Shown here piece by piece: positions 43,449 through 51,471 of a stretch of DNA of 64,000 bases (position 1 is its first letter; each line of letters starts with the position of its first letter). The position numbers were made by a program, and so were the translations under genes. Origin of the DNA: Sorangium cellulosum (lineage in GTDB: Bacteria; Myxococcota_A; Polyangia; Polyangiales; Polyangiaceae); NCBI GenBank assembly GCA_020720045.1, contig DYPH01000007.1, forward strand, positions 22,213 through 86,212, read 5' to 3'. The notes under the pieces were generated by a model, which saw nothing but the letters and a program-made list of their open reading frames with translations, did not search any database and was not told the origin of the DNA.

Positions 43449-44621
43449 TCAGCGATACGCTTTTGCAGCGGCGAACCCGCGTTCGAGGTCGGCGAGGAGG
43501 TCGTTTTCGTGCTCGATGCCGACGCTCAGCCGGATCAAGCCGTCGCTGATGCCGAGGGCGGTACGCGCCTCCGCGGGGATGCTTGCATGGGTCATCGAGG
43601 CCGGGTGCTCGGCGAGCGACTCGACGCCGCCGAGGCTCTCCGCGCAGACAAAAAGCTGGGTCGCGCGCAAGAAGGCGTCAACGGCGGGGAAGCCGCCGCG
43701 GAGCTCAAAGGAGATCATGCCGCCGGCCCCCTTCATTTGGCGCTGGGCGAGGGCGTGGTCCGGGTGGGAGGGAAGGCCCGGATAGAGGACCTTTGCGACC
43801 TGATCGTGGGCTTCGAGCCAGCTGGCGATTTTCGTTGCCGAGGCGACGCAGCGATCGACGCGTACGGCGAGCGTCTTCAGGCCGCGAAGGACGAGGTAAC
43901 TGTCAAAGGGGCTCGGGGTCGCCCCCGCCGCTTTTTGAACGAAATGAAGGCGTTCCGCGAGGGCATCATCGCTTGTGACGGCAATGCCCAGCACGACATC
44001 CGAGTGACCGTTGAGGTATTTCGTCGCCGAGTGGACGACGATGTCGGCGCCGAGCGCGAGCGGTTGCTGAAGCATCGGCGTTGCGAAGGTGTTGTCGACG
44101 ACGACGGTCAGCTTCGCCTTCTTTCCGAGCGCCGCCATTGCGGCGATGTCGAAGATCTTAAGCGTCGGATTCGAAGGCGTTTCGAGCCAAAGCATTTTTG
44201 TATTCGGACGGATGGCAGCTTCGACCTTCGCCGCATCGGAGAGATCGAGGAAGCTTGCCTCGAGGCCGAACTGCTTCAACACTTTGTCGAAAATGCGGAA
44301 CGTCCCCCCATACACGTCGTCGCCGACAATGACGTGATCGCCCGCTTTCAATAGCAGAAGAATCGACGTCGTCGCCCCGCAGCCGCTCGAGAATGCGATC
44401 CCATGAGTGCCCCCTTCGAGGCTCGCTACGCAGCGTTCGAGCGTGTCTCGCGTCGGGTTGCCGGCGCGCCCGTAGTCCCAACCCTTGTGATTCCCGGGGC
44501 CGTCCTGGACGAAGGTCGTCGAGAGGACGATCGGTTCCATCACGGCGCCCGAAGTCGGGTCGGCGTGCTGGCCGCCGTGGATGCACAACGTTTCGAGCGC
44601 GAAGTTCGTGGAGGTCGCCAT
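43449..44621 (-). CDS. Cystathionine gamma-synthase/lyase family PLP enzyme
   Basis: The 390-residue protein belongs to the Cys/Met metabolism PLP family. The PLP lysine is in SATKYLNGHSDVVLGI near residue 200; other signatures are YGRAGNPTRDTLERCVASLE, FSSGCGATTSILLLLKAGDH, VYGGTFRIF and the end segment SLGGVESLAEHPASMTHASI. It could act as cystathionine gamma-synthase (metB), gamma-lyase or beta-lyase; the sequence does not decide. There is no other sulphur gene nearby. It diverges from the MFS gene at 44718. Confidence 0.9.
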   Translation of the reverse strand: MATSTNFALETLCIHGGQHADPTSGAVMEPIVLSTTFVQDGPGNHKGWDYGRAGNPTRDTLERCVASLEGGTHGIAFSSGCGATTSILLLLKAGDHVIVGDDVYGGTFRIFDKVLKQFGLEASFLDLSDAAKVEAAIRPNTKMLWLETPSNPTLKIFDIAAMAALGKKAKLTVVVDNTFATPMLQQPLALGADIVVHSATKYLNGHSDVVLGIAVTSDDALAERLHFVQKAAGATPSPFDSYLVLRGLKTLAVRVDRCVASATKIASWLEAHDQVAKVLYPGLPSHPDHALAQRQMKGAGGMISFELRGGFPAVDAFLRATQLFVCAESLGGVESLAEHPASMTHASIPAEARTALGISDGLIRLSVGIEHENDLLADLERGFAAAKAYR

Positions 44622-44717
44622 TTGCGGCCGCTCGCTACCACGAATCGCTACGCGGCGCTCGCCAGTCCCGCGCCAGTTTTGGAAACCAAACCGGCAAAAT
44701 GAAGTAGTCGGACCGTC

Positions 44718-46010
44718 GTGAAGCTTCGCGATCGGATTCCGGACCGCAACGTATGGCTGATTTACGGCGCCATATTTACTCTCGGCCTCGCTTATGGCGT
44801 CTCGCTCGCGATCGTGAGCCTGTTTCTTAAAGCGAAAGGGTACGAAAAATCAGACATCGGTTCGCTCGCCGTTTGGTTCGCCCTTGGAATCGTCGCGCTC
44901 AGCTTGCCGATGGACGGATTCATTCGTCGTTTTTCCGCGCGTACAACGCTAATTGCGAGCCTTTTCGGCTACGCAGTCGCGGTATCCTGCTTTCCAGTTG
45001 CTCCAAGCTACGCCACAATCGCCGGAATTCGCGCTATTGATGGTGCCTGCTCCGTCGGGATCTGGGTGAGCTGCGAGACGATTCTTTTGTCGCGCTCAAG
45101 TCAGAAAAACAAGGCCTTCGTCACGAGCCTCTACGCGATGGCGATGGCGACCGGCTACATCCTCGGCCCGCTGCTTGCGAAGGGGATCCTCTTCTTCTCC
45201 CACGCGCAGGAAAAGGCCGACGGAACGCTCCCGCTTGCGCCGATGCGCCTGGCATTCTTCACGTCGGGCGCGATCGCCGTGGTTGCCGCCCTCCTCGTGC
45301 TTTTCCGCCTCGACGGCGATGTCTCCCCGGAGGGCGCTGGAGCAATCGCGGCAAGCGTTGAAGAAACGGGAACGGCAAAAACCGCTGCCGGGCCGGAGGA
45401 AGTACCCGGCTATGGAGCCGTTCTTTGGCGTATCAAAAATTCCTGCTTTGCCACCTTTGTGTATGGCTATTTTCAGGCGTCGCTCGTCCTCTTTCTGCCG
45501 CTATATCTAGCCGAATCAAAAGGTGTTAAGGAGTCTTCAACGATTCTCGTTCCTGCCTTCTTTGCTGCGGGGATGATGCTCTTTACAAACGTGTTTGCCC
45601 GCATTGGCGACAAGCACGGCCATCTTCCGCTCATGCGGGTCCTCGCGGTCATCGGCACGCTGATGGTGCTCGGTTTCGTCTTCCTCGACGACTTCCGCAT
45701 CATGTGCGCAGCCGTCTTCGTGGCCGGCGCGTCGCTCGCATCGATCTCTCCGCTTAGCCTCGCCCTCCAGGGGGTCTCCGTTCGCCCCATCGAGTACAGC
45801 CGCGCAAACGCCGTTTATAACGTCTTCTATGCGGGCGGCATGCTCCTCGGCCCCCCGATCTCGAGCCGAATCTTTCAGGCAAAAGGCGGTATCCCGATGC
45901 TCTACCACTTGGCCGCGCTGTGGGTGGCGTTCGTCATCTTCAGTGTCGTCTTCCGAAAGGACGACCCGCGCGCGTCCGGCTCCGTGATGGCGCTCCGCAC
46001 TGGCGAGTAG
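44718..46010 (+). CDS. Major facilitator superfamily transporter
   Basis: The 430-residue protein has about twelve hydrophobic helices in two halves with a charged central loop near residues 205-240 (VEETGTAKTAAGPEEVPG). LYAMAMATGYILGPLLAKGI and AVYNVFYAGGMLLGPPISSR are the gate helices of each half. The N-terminal part (LIYGAIFTLGLAYGVSLAIV) resembles uncharacterised drug/metabolite antiporters. The substrate is unknown. GTG start. A clear terminator follows. Confidence 0.85.
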   Translation: MKLRDRIPDRNVWLIYGAIFTLGLAYGVSLAIVSLFLKAKGYEKSDIGSLAVWFALGIVALSLPMDGFIRRFSARTTLIASLFGYAVAVSCFPVAPSYATIAGIRAIDGACSVGIWVSCETILLSRSSQKNKAFVTSLYAMAMATGYILGPLLAKGILFFSHAQEKADGTLPLAPMRLAFFTSGAIAVVAALLVLFRLDGDVSPEGAGAIAASVEETGTAKTAAGPEEVPGYGAVLWRIKNSCFATFVYGYFQASLVLFLPLYLAESKGVKESSTILVPAFFAAGMMLFTNVFARIGDKHGHLPLMRVLAVIGTLMVLGFVFLDDFRIMCAAVFVAGASLASISPLSLALQGVSVRPIEYSRANAVYNVFYAGGMLLGPPISSRIFQAKGGIPMLYHLAALWVAFVIFSVVFRKDDPRASGSVMALRTGE

Positions 46011-46025
46011 CGACTGATCCAAGGC

Positions 46026-46065
46026 AAAGAGCGTGCCTCCCGTCGGGGGGACACGCTCTTTATCT
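46026..46065. terminator. Bidirectional intrinsic terminator between MFS gene and lipoprotein gene
   Basis: AAAGAGCGTG (46026-46035) pairs with CACGCTCTTT (46052-46061), continuing TATCTT on the plus side. It lies between converging genes and could serve both. Confidence 0.8.
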
Positions 46066-46078
46066 TCCCACAATTCGG

Positions 46079-46993
46079 CTATTTGCAGAGGACGGCGGCG
46101 ACCTTTGCGTACGTGCTGTTGAAGTCGGCACCGCGGCAGGCGGTATCGGCTGCCGCTTGGTTTGCCGCGCGCGTCTGCCCGCAAACGCTATTGCCAGCAA
46201 CGACGTAGGGGCCGCAAATGCGGGCCGCTGCCGCGTTTGTACAGGACCCGAAGTCGGCGTTCGCGCAGAGGTCGCATGCGCTAAAGAGGCAGGTCGTTTC
46301 ATTTACGTAAGAGACGCCGCAGGTCGCCGCGTTTCCAAGAAAGACCGCCTCGCACGCTTCGACGTTGGCATAGGCGATATTGTCGGTTTCGAGGACCGCC
46401 GGAAGGATCGTCTTCCCGGCGGCGTCGGCTGCCCCCGTGTAGAGGCACGCGCCGCAGGCCGGTTTGTTCGCGAGGAACGTGTTGCAGGTCGCGTTCGTCG
46501 CTGCTGCATCGAGGCAGGCGACACGAAACGCGGTGATGTCTGCGGTGGTGCATTTCCCCGGCTGGGACGCGACCGACACATTGGCTGTATTGTACACAGA
46601 AGCGTTCGCCTGCGCGTAACAAGCGGGGGCGGGGGCCAGTCCGCCATCGACGCCGGAGTCTCGCCCGGCATCGGCCAGCGCGGCATCGGCGCCCGAGTCG
46701 AGTCCGGCGTCGGTCGGCCCGGCGTCGGTGCCCGAGTCTTGCCCGGCGTCGGTCGCCCCGGAATCGGTCGCAGCCGCGTCGACGCCGCTATCGGCGCCCG
46801 TGGTCGCATCCTCGCCGGAATCTCGCCCGGCGTCCGTTTCGGAAACAGGAGCTGCGTCCTTGCGCGGCGCACCGCTGTCCTTGGGGCCGGAATCGGTGGT
46901 GGAATCGTCGTCGGTTACGCTCTCCGCGCAGGCGACGAACGGGGCGACGGCGGCGAGGTAAACCCATGCAAAGGCAAAACGGCGGAGCTTCAT
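46079..46993 (-). CDS. Cys-rich lipoprotein with Asp/Ser/Gly/Ala linker
   Basis: The 304-residue product starts MKLRRFAFAWVYLAAVAPFV then a lipobox (FVAC). Residues 25-120 are an acidic low-complexity linker built from DSGxDA and DAG units, encoded by imperfect DNA repeats near 46630-46800. The last 180 residues hold about sixteen Cys in spaced pairs (ACGACLYTGAADAAGKTILP, CLFSACDLCANADFGSCTN), suggesting a disulphide-stabilised surface domain. Such linker-plus-Cys proteins are frequent in Polyangia. Function is unknown. Confidence 0.8.
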   Translation of the reverse strand: MKLRRFAFAWVYLAAVAPFVACAESVTDDDSTTDSGPKDSGAPRKDAAPVSETDAGRDSGEDATTGADSGVDAAATDSGATDAGQDSGTDAGPTDAGLDSGADAALADAGRDSGVDGGLAPAPACYAQANASVYNTANVSVASQPGKCTTADITAFRVACLDAAATNATCNTFLANKPACGACLYTGAADAAGKTILPAVLETDNIAYANVEACEAVFLGNAATCGVSYVNETTCLFSACDLCANADFGSCTNAAAARICGPYVVAGNSVCGQTRAANQAAADTACRGADFNSTYAKVAAVLCK

Positions 46994-47068
46994 GGCGCGA
47001 AGCGTACCGCGAATCGCGCTCCGCTGCCAAAAAGGTCCACCGATCCGATTCAGTTCCGTGTCCGTCGG

Positions 47069-47908
47069 TCACGGGCATTGGCTGCCGAGGGGCGGGTCGG
47101 GGTTGCAGTAGATGAAGCCGCCGCCAACGGATCGCGTGAGAACAACGATTGTATCCGCTTTGATCGCGGCGGAGAGTTGCCCCCAGGCGGTCTTCGCAGC
47201 ATCGTACTGAGCCTGGGTTTCGGCAAACACGTAGAGGATTTGTTTGACCCACTTATCGGCGGCGAGAACGCGCGCACTCGATTTTTGAATGTCGTCCAGT
47301 TTCTTCGTAAGAAGTGTCGTCGCGTCGGCGACCGTGTACCCCTGGGAGACCGGCTTGTAGGCTCGCGTAACGCTTACGCCGACCTTCTTGCCCTGAATCG
47401 TGACCAAGAAATCGGTAATCGGACTACCGCCCCCATCAACGGGACCGCCGTAGGTGATTTCCGTTTCCGTCTTGAGCAGATCGGCACCTTCGCACACGTG
47501 AAGGACCTCGTAGCTCATGACCTCCGATTCCCCGGAGCTTCCGCCGGCATTCGGCGTGTCAAACAAACGCTGCCCACCCGGGGAGAGTTCGCCCCGGACG
47601 TACTGCTCGGGCGGCGCAAAGGTGAGCGTGCTCTCAATGAGCGAAGGCGTCGGCTTCGCGAGTTCGGGGATGACCACTCCGCAACTGCCTGTAAGCGTTC
47701 CCAAAATCGGCTCACGTGCTGGGGCGAATGCATCGGCCGCCCCGCCATCGCCCGCCGAGCTGTCGGTCGTCGCATCGACGCCTGCCTCGATCGTCGCCAG
47801 CGGCTCGGAGGTGTCGTCGCCGCTTGAGCCGCACGCCAGCGGGAAGACGGCGAGCGTTGTGGCGACGAAGAGGAGAGCGGGGGCGAAAAAGCGTGGGCGC
47901 AGACCCAT
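47069..47908 (-). CDS. Predicted lipoprotein of unknown function
   Basis: The 279-residue product begins MGLRPRFFAPALLFVATTLA and has the lipobox PLAC at about residue 26, then a Ser/Asp/Gly linker (DATTDSSAGDGGAADAF). The folded part (about 70-279) includes SLIESTLTFAPPEQYVRGEL and ITDFLVTIQGKKVGVSVTRA and a helix pair near VADATTLLTKKLDDIQKSSA. No family is recognised. It is on the same strand as the lipoprotein at 46079, with a 75-base gap, so the two may form a unit. Confidence 0.78.
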   Translation of the reverse strand: MGLRPRFFAPALLFVATTLAVFPLACGSSGDDTSEPLATIEAGVDATTDSSAGDGGAADAFAPAREPILGTLTGSCGVVIPELAKPTPSLIESTLTFAPPEQYVRGELSPGGQRLFDTPNAGGSSGESEVMSYEVLHVCEGADLLKTETEITYGGPVDGGGSPITDFLVTIQGKKVGVSVTRAYKPVSQGYTVADATTLLTKKLDDIQKSSARVLAADKWVKQILYVFAETQAQYDAAKTAWGQLSAAIKADTIVVLTRSVGGGFIYCNPDPPLGSQCP

Positions 47909-47917
47909 CGGTGCAAG

Positions 47918-48619
47918 CTACCGCAATCGTCGTGGGCGGTGGGCGGTGAATGGCGGGCCGCCCGATGGCAGCGGCGATTTCTTCTCATTTTTCTCGATAA
48001 AGCGGACGATCATGGTGGTCAGCGTCGCCACCAGGCGCGCTTCTCCGCTCGGCGAGATTGCGTCGCCAAGGACGAAGGCGTGAATGGTCGCCTCGACGGC
48101 GTGGGTGAGGACGAACACCGCCATCTCCGGGTCGTCCACCGAGATTTCCTCGGGGTGGGCCGCCACGTACGCGAGGAGAGGGCGATAAATATCCTCTGCG
48201 AGGTGGGCCGCCCGCCGCTGGAGGAGCCCTACTCGCAACACGCGCTCGGTGAGCGCGGCATGCAGGCGTGGGTTCTTCGTATGGGTCGCGACCAGCACTG
48301 CAACCACGTCGCCGACGGTTTCCGTGAGCCCCGCCGGAGCGACGTTTCGCTCAAGGCGCTCGTGAAGAAGGGCGCGCATTTCGTCGAAGTGGCGCTCACC
48401 GACGGCGAGGACGAGGGCGTCTTTGTTAGGAAAGTATTGGTACAGCGAGCCGATGCTTACGCCGGCCTTTTCGGCGACCCGGTTGGTCGTCAGGCGGTCG
48501 TAGCCTTCCTTCTCCAAAATGTGAGCAGTCGCTCGCAATAGTGCCTCCATCGTGTCGATGGAGCGGGCCTGATTGGGCGTTTTTCGCAGGGAAACGTCAG
48601 GTTTTTTTCGAGTAGCCAT
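47918..48619 (-). CDS. TetR/AcrR-family repressor
   Basis: The 233-residue protein has an N-terminal TetR helix-turn-helix: ALLRATAHILEKEGYDRLTT, then NRVAEKAGVSIGSLYQYFPN and KDALVLAVGERH. The C-terminal ligand domain is of the AcrR type (TetR_C_33-like). I place the start at ATG 48619, ahead of MATRKKPD; a longer reading to 48652 has no better site. It diverges from the coq4-like gene with only 52 bases between, where an inverted repeat suggests autoregulation and control of that gene. Confidence 0.9.
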   Translation of the reverse strand: MATRKKPDVSLRKTPNQARSIDTMEALLRATAHILEKEGYDRLTTNRVAEKAGVSIGSLYQYFPNKDALVLAVGERHFDEMRALLHERLERNVAPAGLTETVGDVVAVLVATHTKNPRLHAALTERVLRVGLLQRRAAHLAEDIYRPLLAYVAAHPEEISVDDPEMAVFVLTHAVEATIHAFVLGDAISPSGEARLVATLTTMIVRFIEKNEKKSPLPSGGPPFTAHRPRRLR

Positions 48620-48631
48620 CGATCTCCGAAC

Positions 48632-48660
48632 GCGAGTAGCGAACGTGAACAATTACTCGC
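48632..48660. promoter_or_regulatory. Putative TetR operator between tetR and coq4-like gene
   Basis: The intergenic region contains GCGAGTA (48632-48638) and, after 15 bases, the inverted TACTCGC (48654-48660), a perfect 7-base arm. A further CGAGTAGC half-site occurs at 48609-48616 at the start of tetR. Spacing and position fit a repressor site for the divergent pair, but binding is inference. Confidence 0.5.
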
Positions 48661-48671
48661 ATTCTAAGCGC

Positions 48672-49361
48672 ATGAACATCCTCCACGCAGCCAAGGGAAT
48701 CAAGGCCTTCACCGCGATCGTCCGCGACCCGAATCGCCTCAACGAAGTATTTGCGCTTCGGGAAGCGCTCGGCACCGAAGAGCGACTCGCCGCCCCGGTT
48801 GCCGCGCTTCGACGCCACCCACAGGCGGCCGCCGCCTTCGCAGAAAAGCGCCGCCTCTCCTTCGATCTCCACGAGCTTCGTCGCCTCCCGGAAGGGAGCC
48901 TTGGGCGTGCATTTGCGAAATTTCTAACGGAAAATCACCTCGATCCGGCCGCGATTCCGCGCCTCGAGGCGGCGACCGACGTCGACTACTTCTCTGCCCA
49001 CCTCTACGAAACCCACGATCTTTGGCACCTGCTCACCGGGTTCGGGGTCGATGTTGCCGGTGAACTCGGCCTCCAAGCCTTCTACGCCACCCAATTCCCC
49101 GGGGGGCTTCCGATGGTCATCCTCGCCGCCGGCTTCTTCAACACCCTCCTTCACGGCCGTGACGACCACGAGGCCCGCATCGCCGAAATTTCCCGCGGCT
49201 TCGCCCTCGGGCGCGACGCGAAGCTCCTCTTCGGCGTCGCCTGGCCCGACCACTGGGCACGCCCCCTCGACGACGTTCGCGCCGAGTTCGGACTCGCCGC
49301 CCTTGCAAGCGCGTCGACGCGACCGGTGGCCTTCGCTTCATCGCGGGACCTTTCATTATAA
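48672..49361 (+). CDS. Coq4-family protein
   Basis: The 229-residue protein has the Coq4 metal motif in YETHDLWHLLTGFGVDVAGE (HDxxHxxxG...GE) near residue 110. Coq4 helps organise ubiquinone synthesis in mitochondria and was linked to removal of the ring C1 carboxyl group. Bacterial homologues also occur outside ubiquinone operons. Here the organism has the futalosine menaquinone pathway and no ubiquinone gene nearby, so the role is uncertain. It is probably controlled by the divergent TetR. Confidence 0.85.
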   Translation: MNILHAAKGIKAFTAIVRDPNRLNEVFALREALGTEERLAAPVAALRRHPQAAAAFAEKRRLSFDLHELRRLPEGSLGRAFAKFLTENHLDPAAIPRLEAATDVDYFSAHLYETHDLWHLLTGFGVDVAGELGLQAFYATQFPGGLPMVILAAGFFNTLLHGRDDHEARIAEISRGFALGRDAKLLFGVAWPDHWARPLDDVRAEFGLAALASASTRPVAFASSRDLSL

Positions 49362-49438
49362 GTGCAAGCATTTATGCCTCCGCAGCGCCGACGCAGGAAG
49401 TCGATGCGCGGGGCGAAACCTCGGCTACCCTCGCACCC

Positions 49439-50413
49439 ATGGCTCGCCCCTTCCGTCGTTCGCTCGTCGTCGCCCTTGCCACTCTGCCGCTCGTTTCGTG
49501 CGCGAAGGACCCAGCAGCCGGCATTGTGCTCGCGCTTCAAACGGACATTGTCGTCCCCGACGGCATCGATGCCGTGTCCCTTGTTCTCTCGAATGAAGCG
49601 ACCGGTGCGATCGTAGGGACGCCACTCACGCGCTCGGTGGTTGCCGGGAGCAACCGAGTTCGGTTTCCGTCGACGCTTGTCCTGGAAACAGCCTTTGATG
49701 AGTCGACATTTTCGGTCTCCAAAGCGCGCACGCCCGTCGTGCCGCAGATTCGAATTTCACTGATCGGAATTCACAGCAAAGACCCCGCGCAACCACTTCA
49801 GGGCGCAGCGACGGTCCTTCGACGCGTAGTCACGACGATGCCGACCGACGGCATGCACTCCCTGAGAATTTCGCTCGATGCGCTTGACCAAGGCAGCGTC
49901 GCACCGCTCGGATCTGGGCCGGCGACGGGGGCTGCCTTCGAGGCAAACTACCGGAGCATCAAATCCAATTGCTCCGAGGGGGGCGCCTTCGATCGAATTG
50001 GCGGCGTCTGTCAGAAGATTCCGGACTTGAATGGCGATATGTTGCCGGTCGTTGCGTCTGGACAGCCGTCCACCAGTGAGCCCTGCTTCTCGATGGAAGT
50101 ATTCGCAGCGAGCGACGTCGAGCGGATCGCTCGCGCCGATACCTGCAAGGTGCCGCTGTTGGGGCCCGCGAAGAGCAAAGCGGCTTCCGAAGTCGCAGTC
50201 GGCTACGAGCGCAAGGGCCGCACCTATGCCGTCGACTACATCACACCGGCGGAAGCCGCGGCCTCGCAAATTCCTGAAAAATATGAGACTTTGAACGGCG
50301 AACTCACCCTCCGGGACGGTCTTTGCGCCGCGCTAAAGGCAGGGGAGCTATCCGCGATTTTGGTCGCTCCGTCGTCCCCGGCAAAGCGCAGCACGCAGTC
50401 GGTATGTTTGTAG
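49439..50413 (+). pseudogene. Lipoprotein, N-terminal half of a frameshifted paralogue
   Basis: The frame starts MARPFRRSLVVALATLPLVS then a lipobox (VSC), and continues CAKDPAAGIVLALQTDIVVP and DGIDAVSLVLSNEATGAIVG. It is closely similar to the start of the protein at 51472, sharing VLRRVVTTMP, GAAFEANYRSIK and the same Cys positions. It ends QSVCL and stops at 50411-50413, where the paralogue carries on. A single extra T in the TTT at 50407-50409 would explain the stop. The next frame continues the homology. A phase-variable or assembly origin cannot be separated by eye. Confidence 0.75.
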
Positions 50414-50498
50414 CCGTCTCGAACCGCCCGATCCCCGGCTCGCCGCCGTCGCGTCGTTCCCTACAGACATCACAACGCAGGTCTTCGACTTCTTCCGC

Positions 50499-51422
50499 GT
50501 GAGTCAGGACGACCTCCGCGTCTACGGTGTTGCCAAACCGGGTGTGGGCCTCACTGTCCTCGATGTGCACCGGAACGGAACCGCCGGCGCCGCGGGGAAT
50601 GGGTACGGAATCGACTCAGGACCGGCACGTCTCCACACGGTGTCGTCGGACAAGACCGTTCTTTTCTATGCCGATGCACCGAGCAGGTACACCGTCGCAG
50701 CGCTCAACAACCAGGGGGGGAGTGCAAACTTTGTTTCCGACGTCGGTGACCTCGGAGCTTTTCATGTTCGCCCGAAAAACGATCTCGTCTTCTACTCGGT
50801 GAAGAATGGCAACGAGGCCGGCTTTTTCGCGCTCGACACCACCGCTGCAACCCCGAGTGCCACGAAAATCGATGCCTTTTTTGCGACGTCGATTTCGCCA
50901 GCGCCGACCGCCGACAACGTCCTCGTTCCCCGGAACGATGGAAATATTTATGAGTATTCACGCTCCGCTTTGGTGAAAAAGTACCCGCTTTCTCCGTCCA
51001 TCCGCGATCTCCGGGCGGCGATCCCTCTCCCGAACGGGCGCGTGGTGTGGGTCGGCGAGGGGGACAGTGGCTCCTCGGTTCTGTCGGCCGATGCGGCAAT
51101 GACTTCGGCCTCACCTGGCTATCATTTTGGCAATGAAACGACCCATTCTGCGGCTGTTTCGCCCCGTGTCGCCTACCTGCCGGCCACCGCAACGAGGAAA
51201 GAACTCGTGTTTGTTGCCCACGAACTCGGGCTTGAAGCGATCGGATTTAGTGCCGGCACGTTCACCCCCTACCACTACGGCTGGGTTGCTCGCGGCGCAG
51301 GGATCGCAGCGATCGCAGCTGCCGACGAAGGCGGAAAAGCGTGTGTGTTTTTTGCGAACACACAAGTCGTGAAAGTTCTTGGAAAAGAGGTCGTTCCTGG
51401 GCAGCACCGCCGCTGTTTTTGA
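50499..51422 (+). pseudogene. C-terminal half of the frameshifted lipoprotein paralogue
   Basis: The frame is open from about 50400, overlapping the end of the previous one, although its first usable start is GTG 50499 (SQDDLRVYGVAKPGVGLT). The 307 residues resemble the second half of the protein at 51472: both have propeller-like beta repeats and end YGWxxx...C(V/I)(F/Y)F...PGQxRRC. As one protein with the 49439 frame this would be about 660 residues. No signal peptide of its own, so if translated alone it would stay in the cytoplasm. Confidence 0.7.
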
Positions 51423-51471
51423 GAAAGCGGCGTTTGGCGAAGGCGGGGAAGCGGTAGTTTAGGCGATCGCC

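Noticed and set aside
45920..47827. A 635-codon plus-strand frame opposite two lipoproteins
   Set aside because: Its sequence is the antisense of DSG/DAG linkers and Cys-rich domains; minus-strand frames have signal peptides and lipoboxes.
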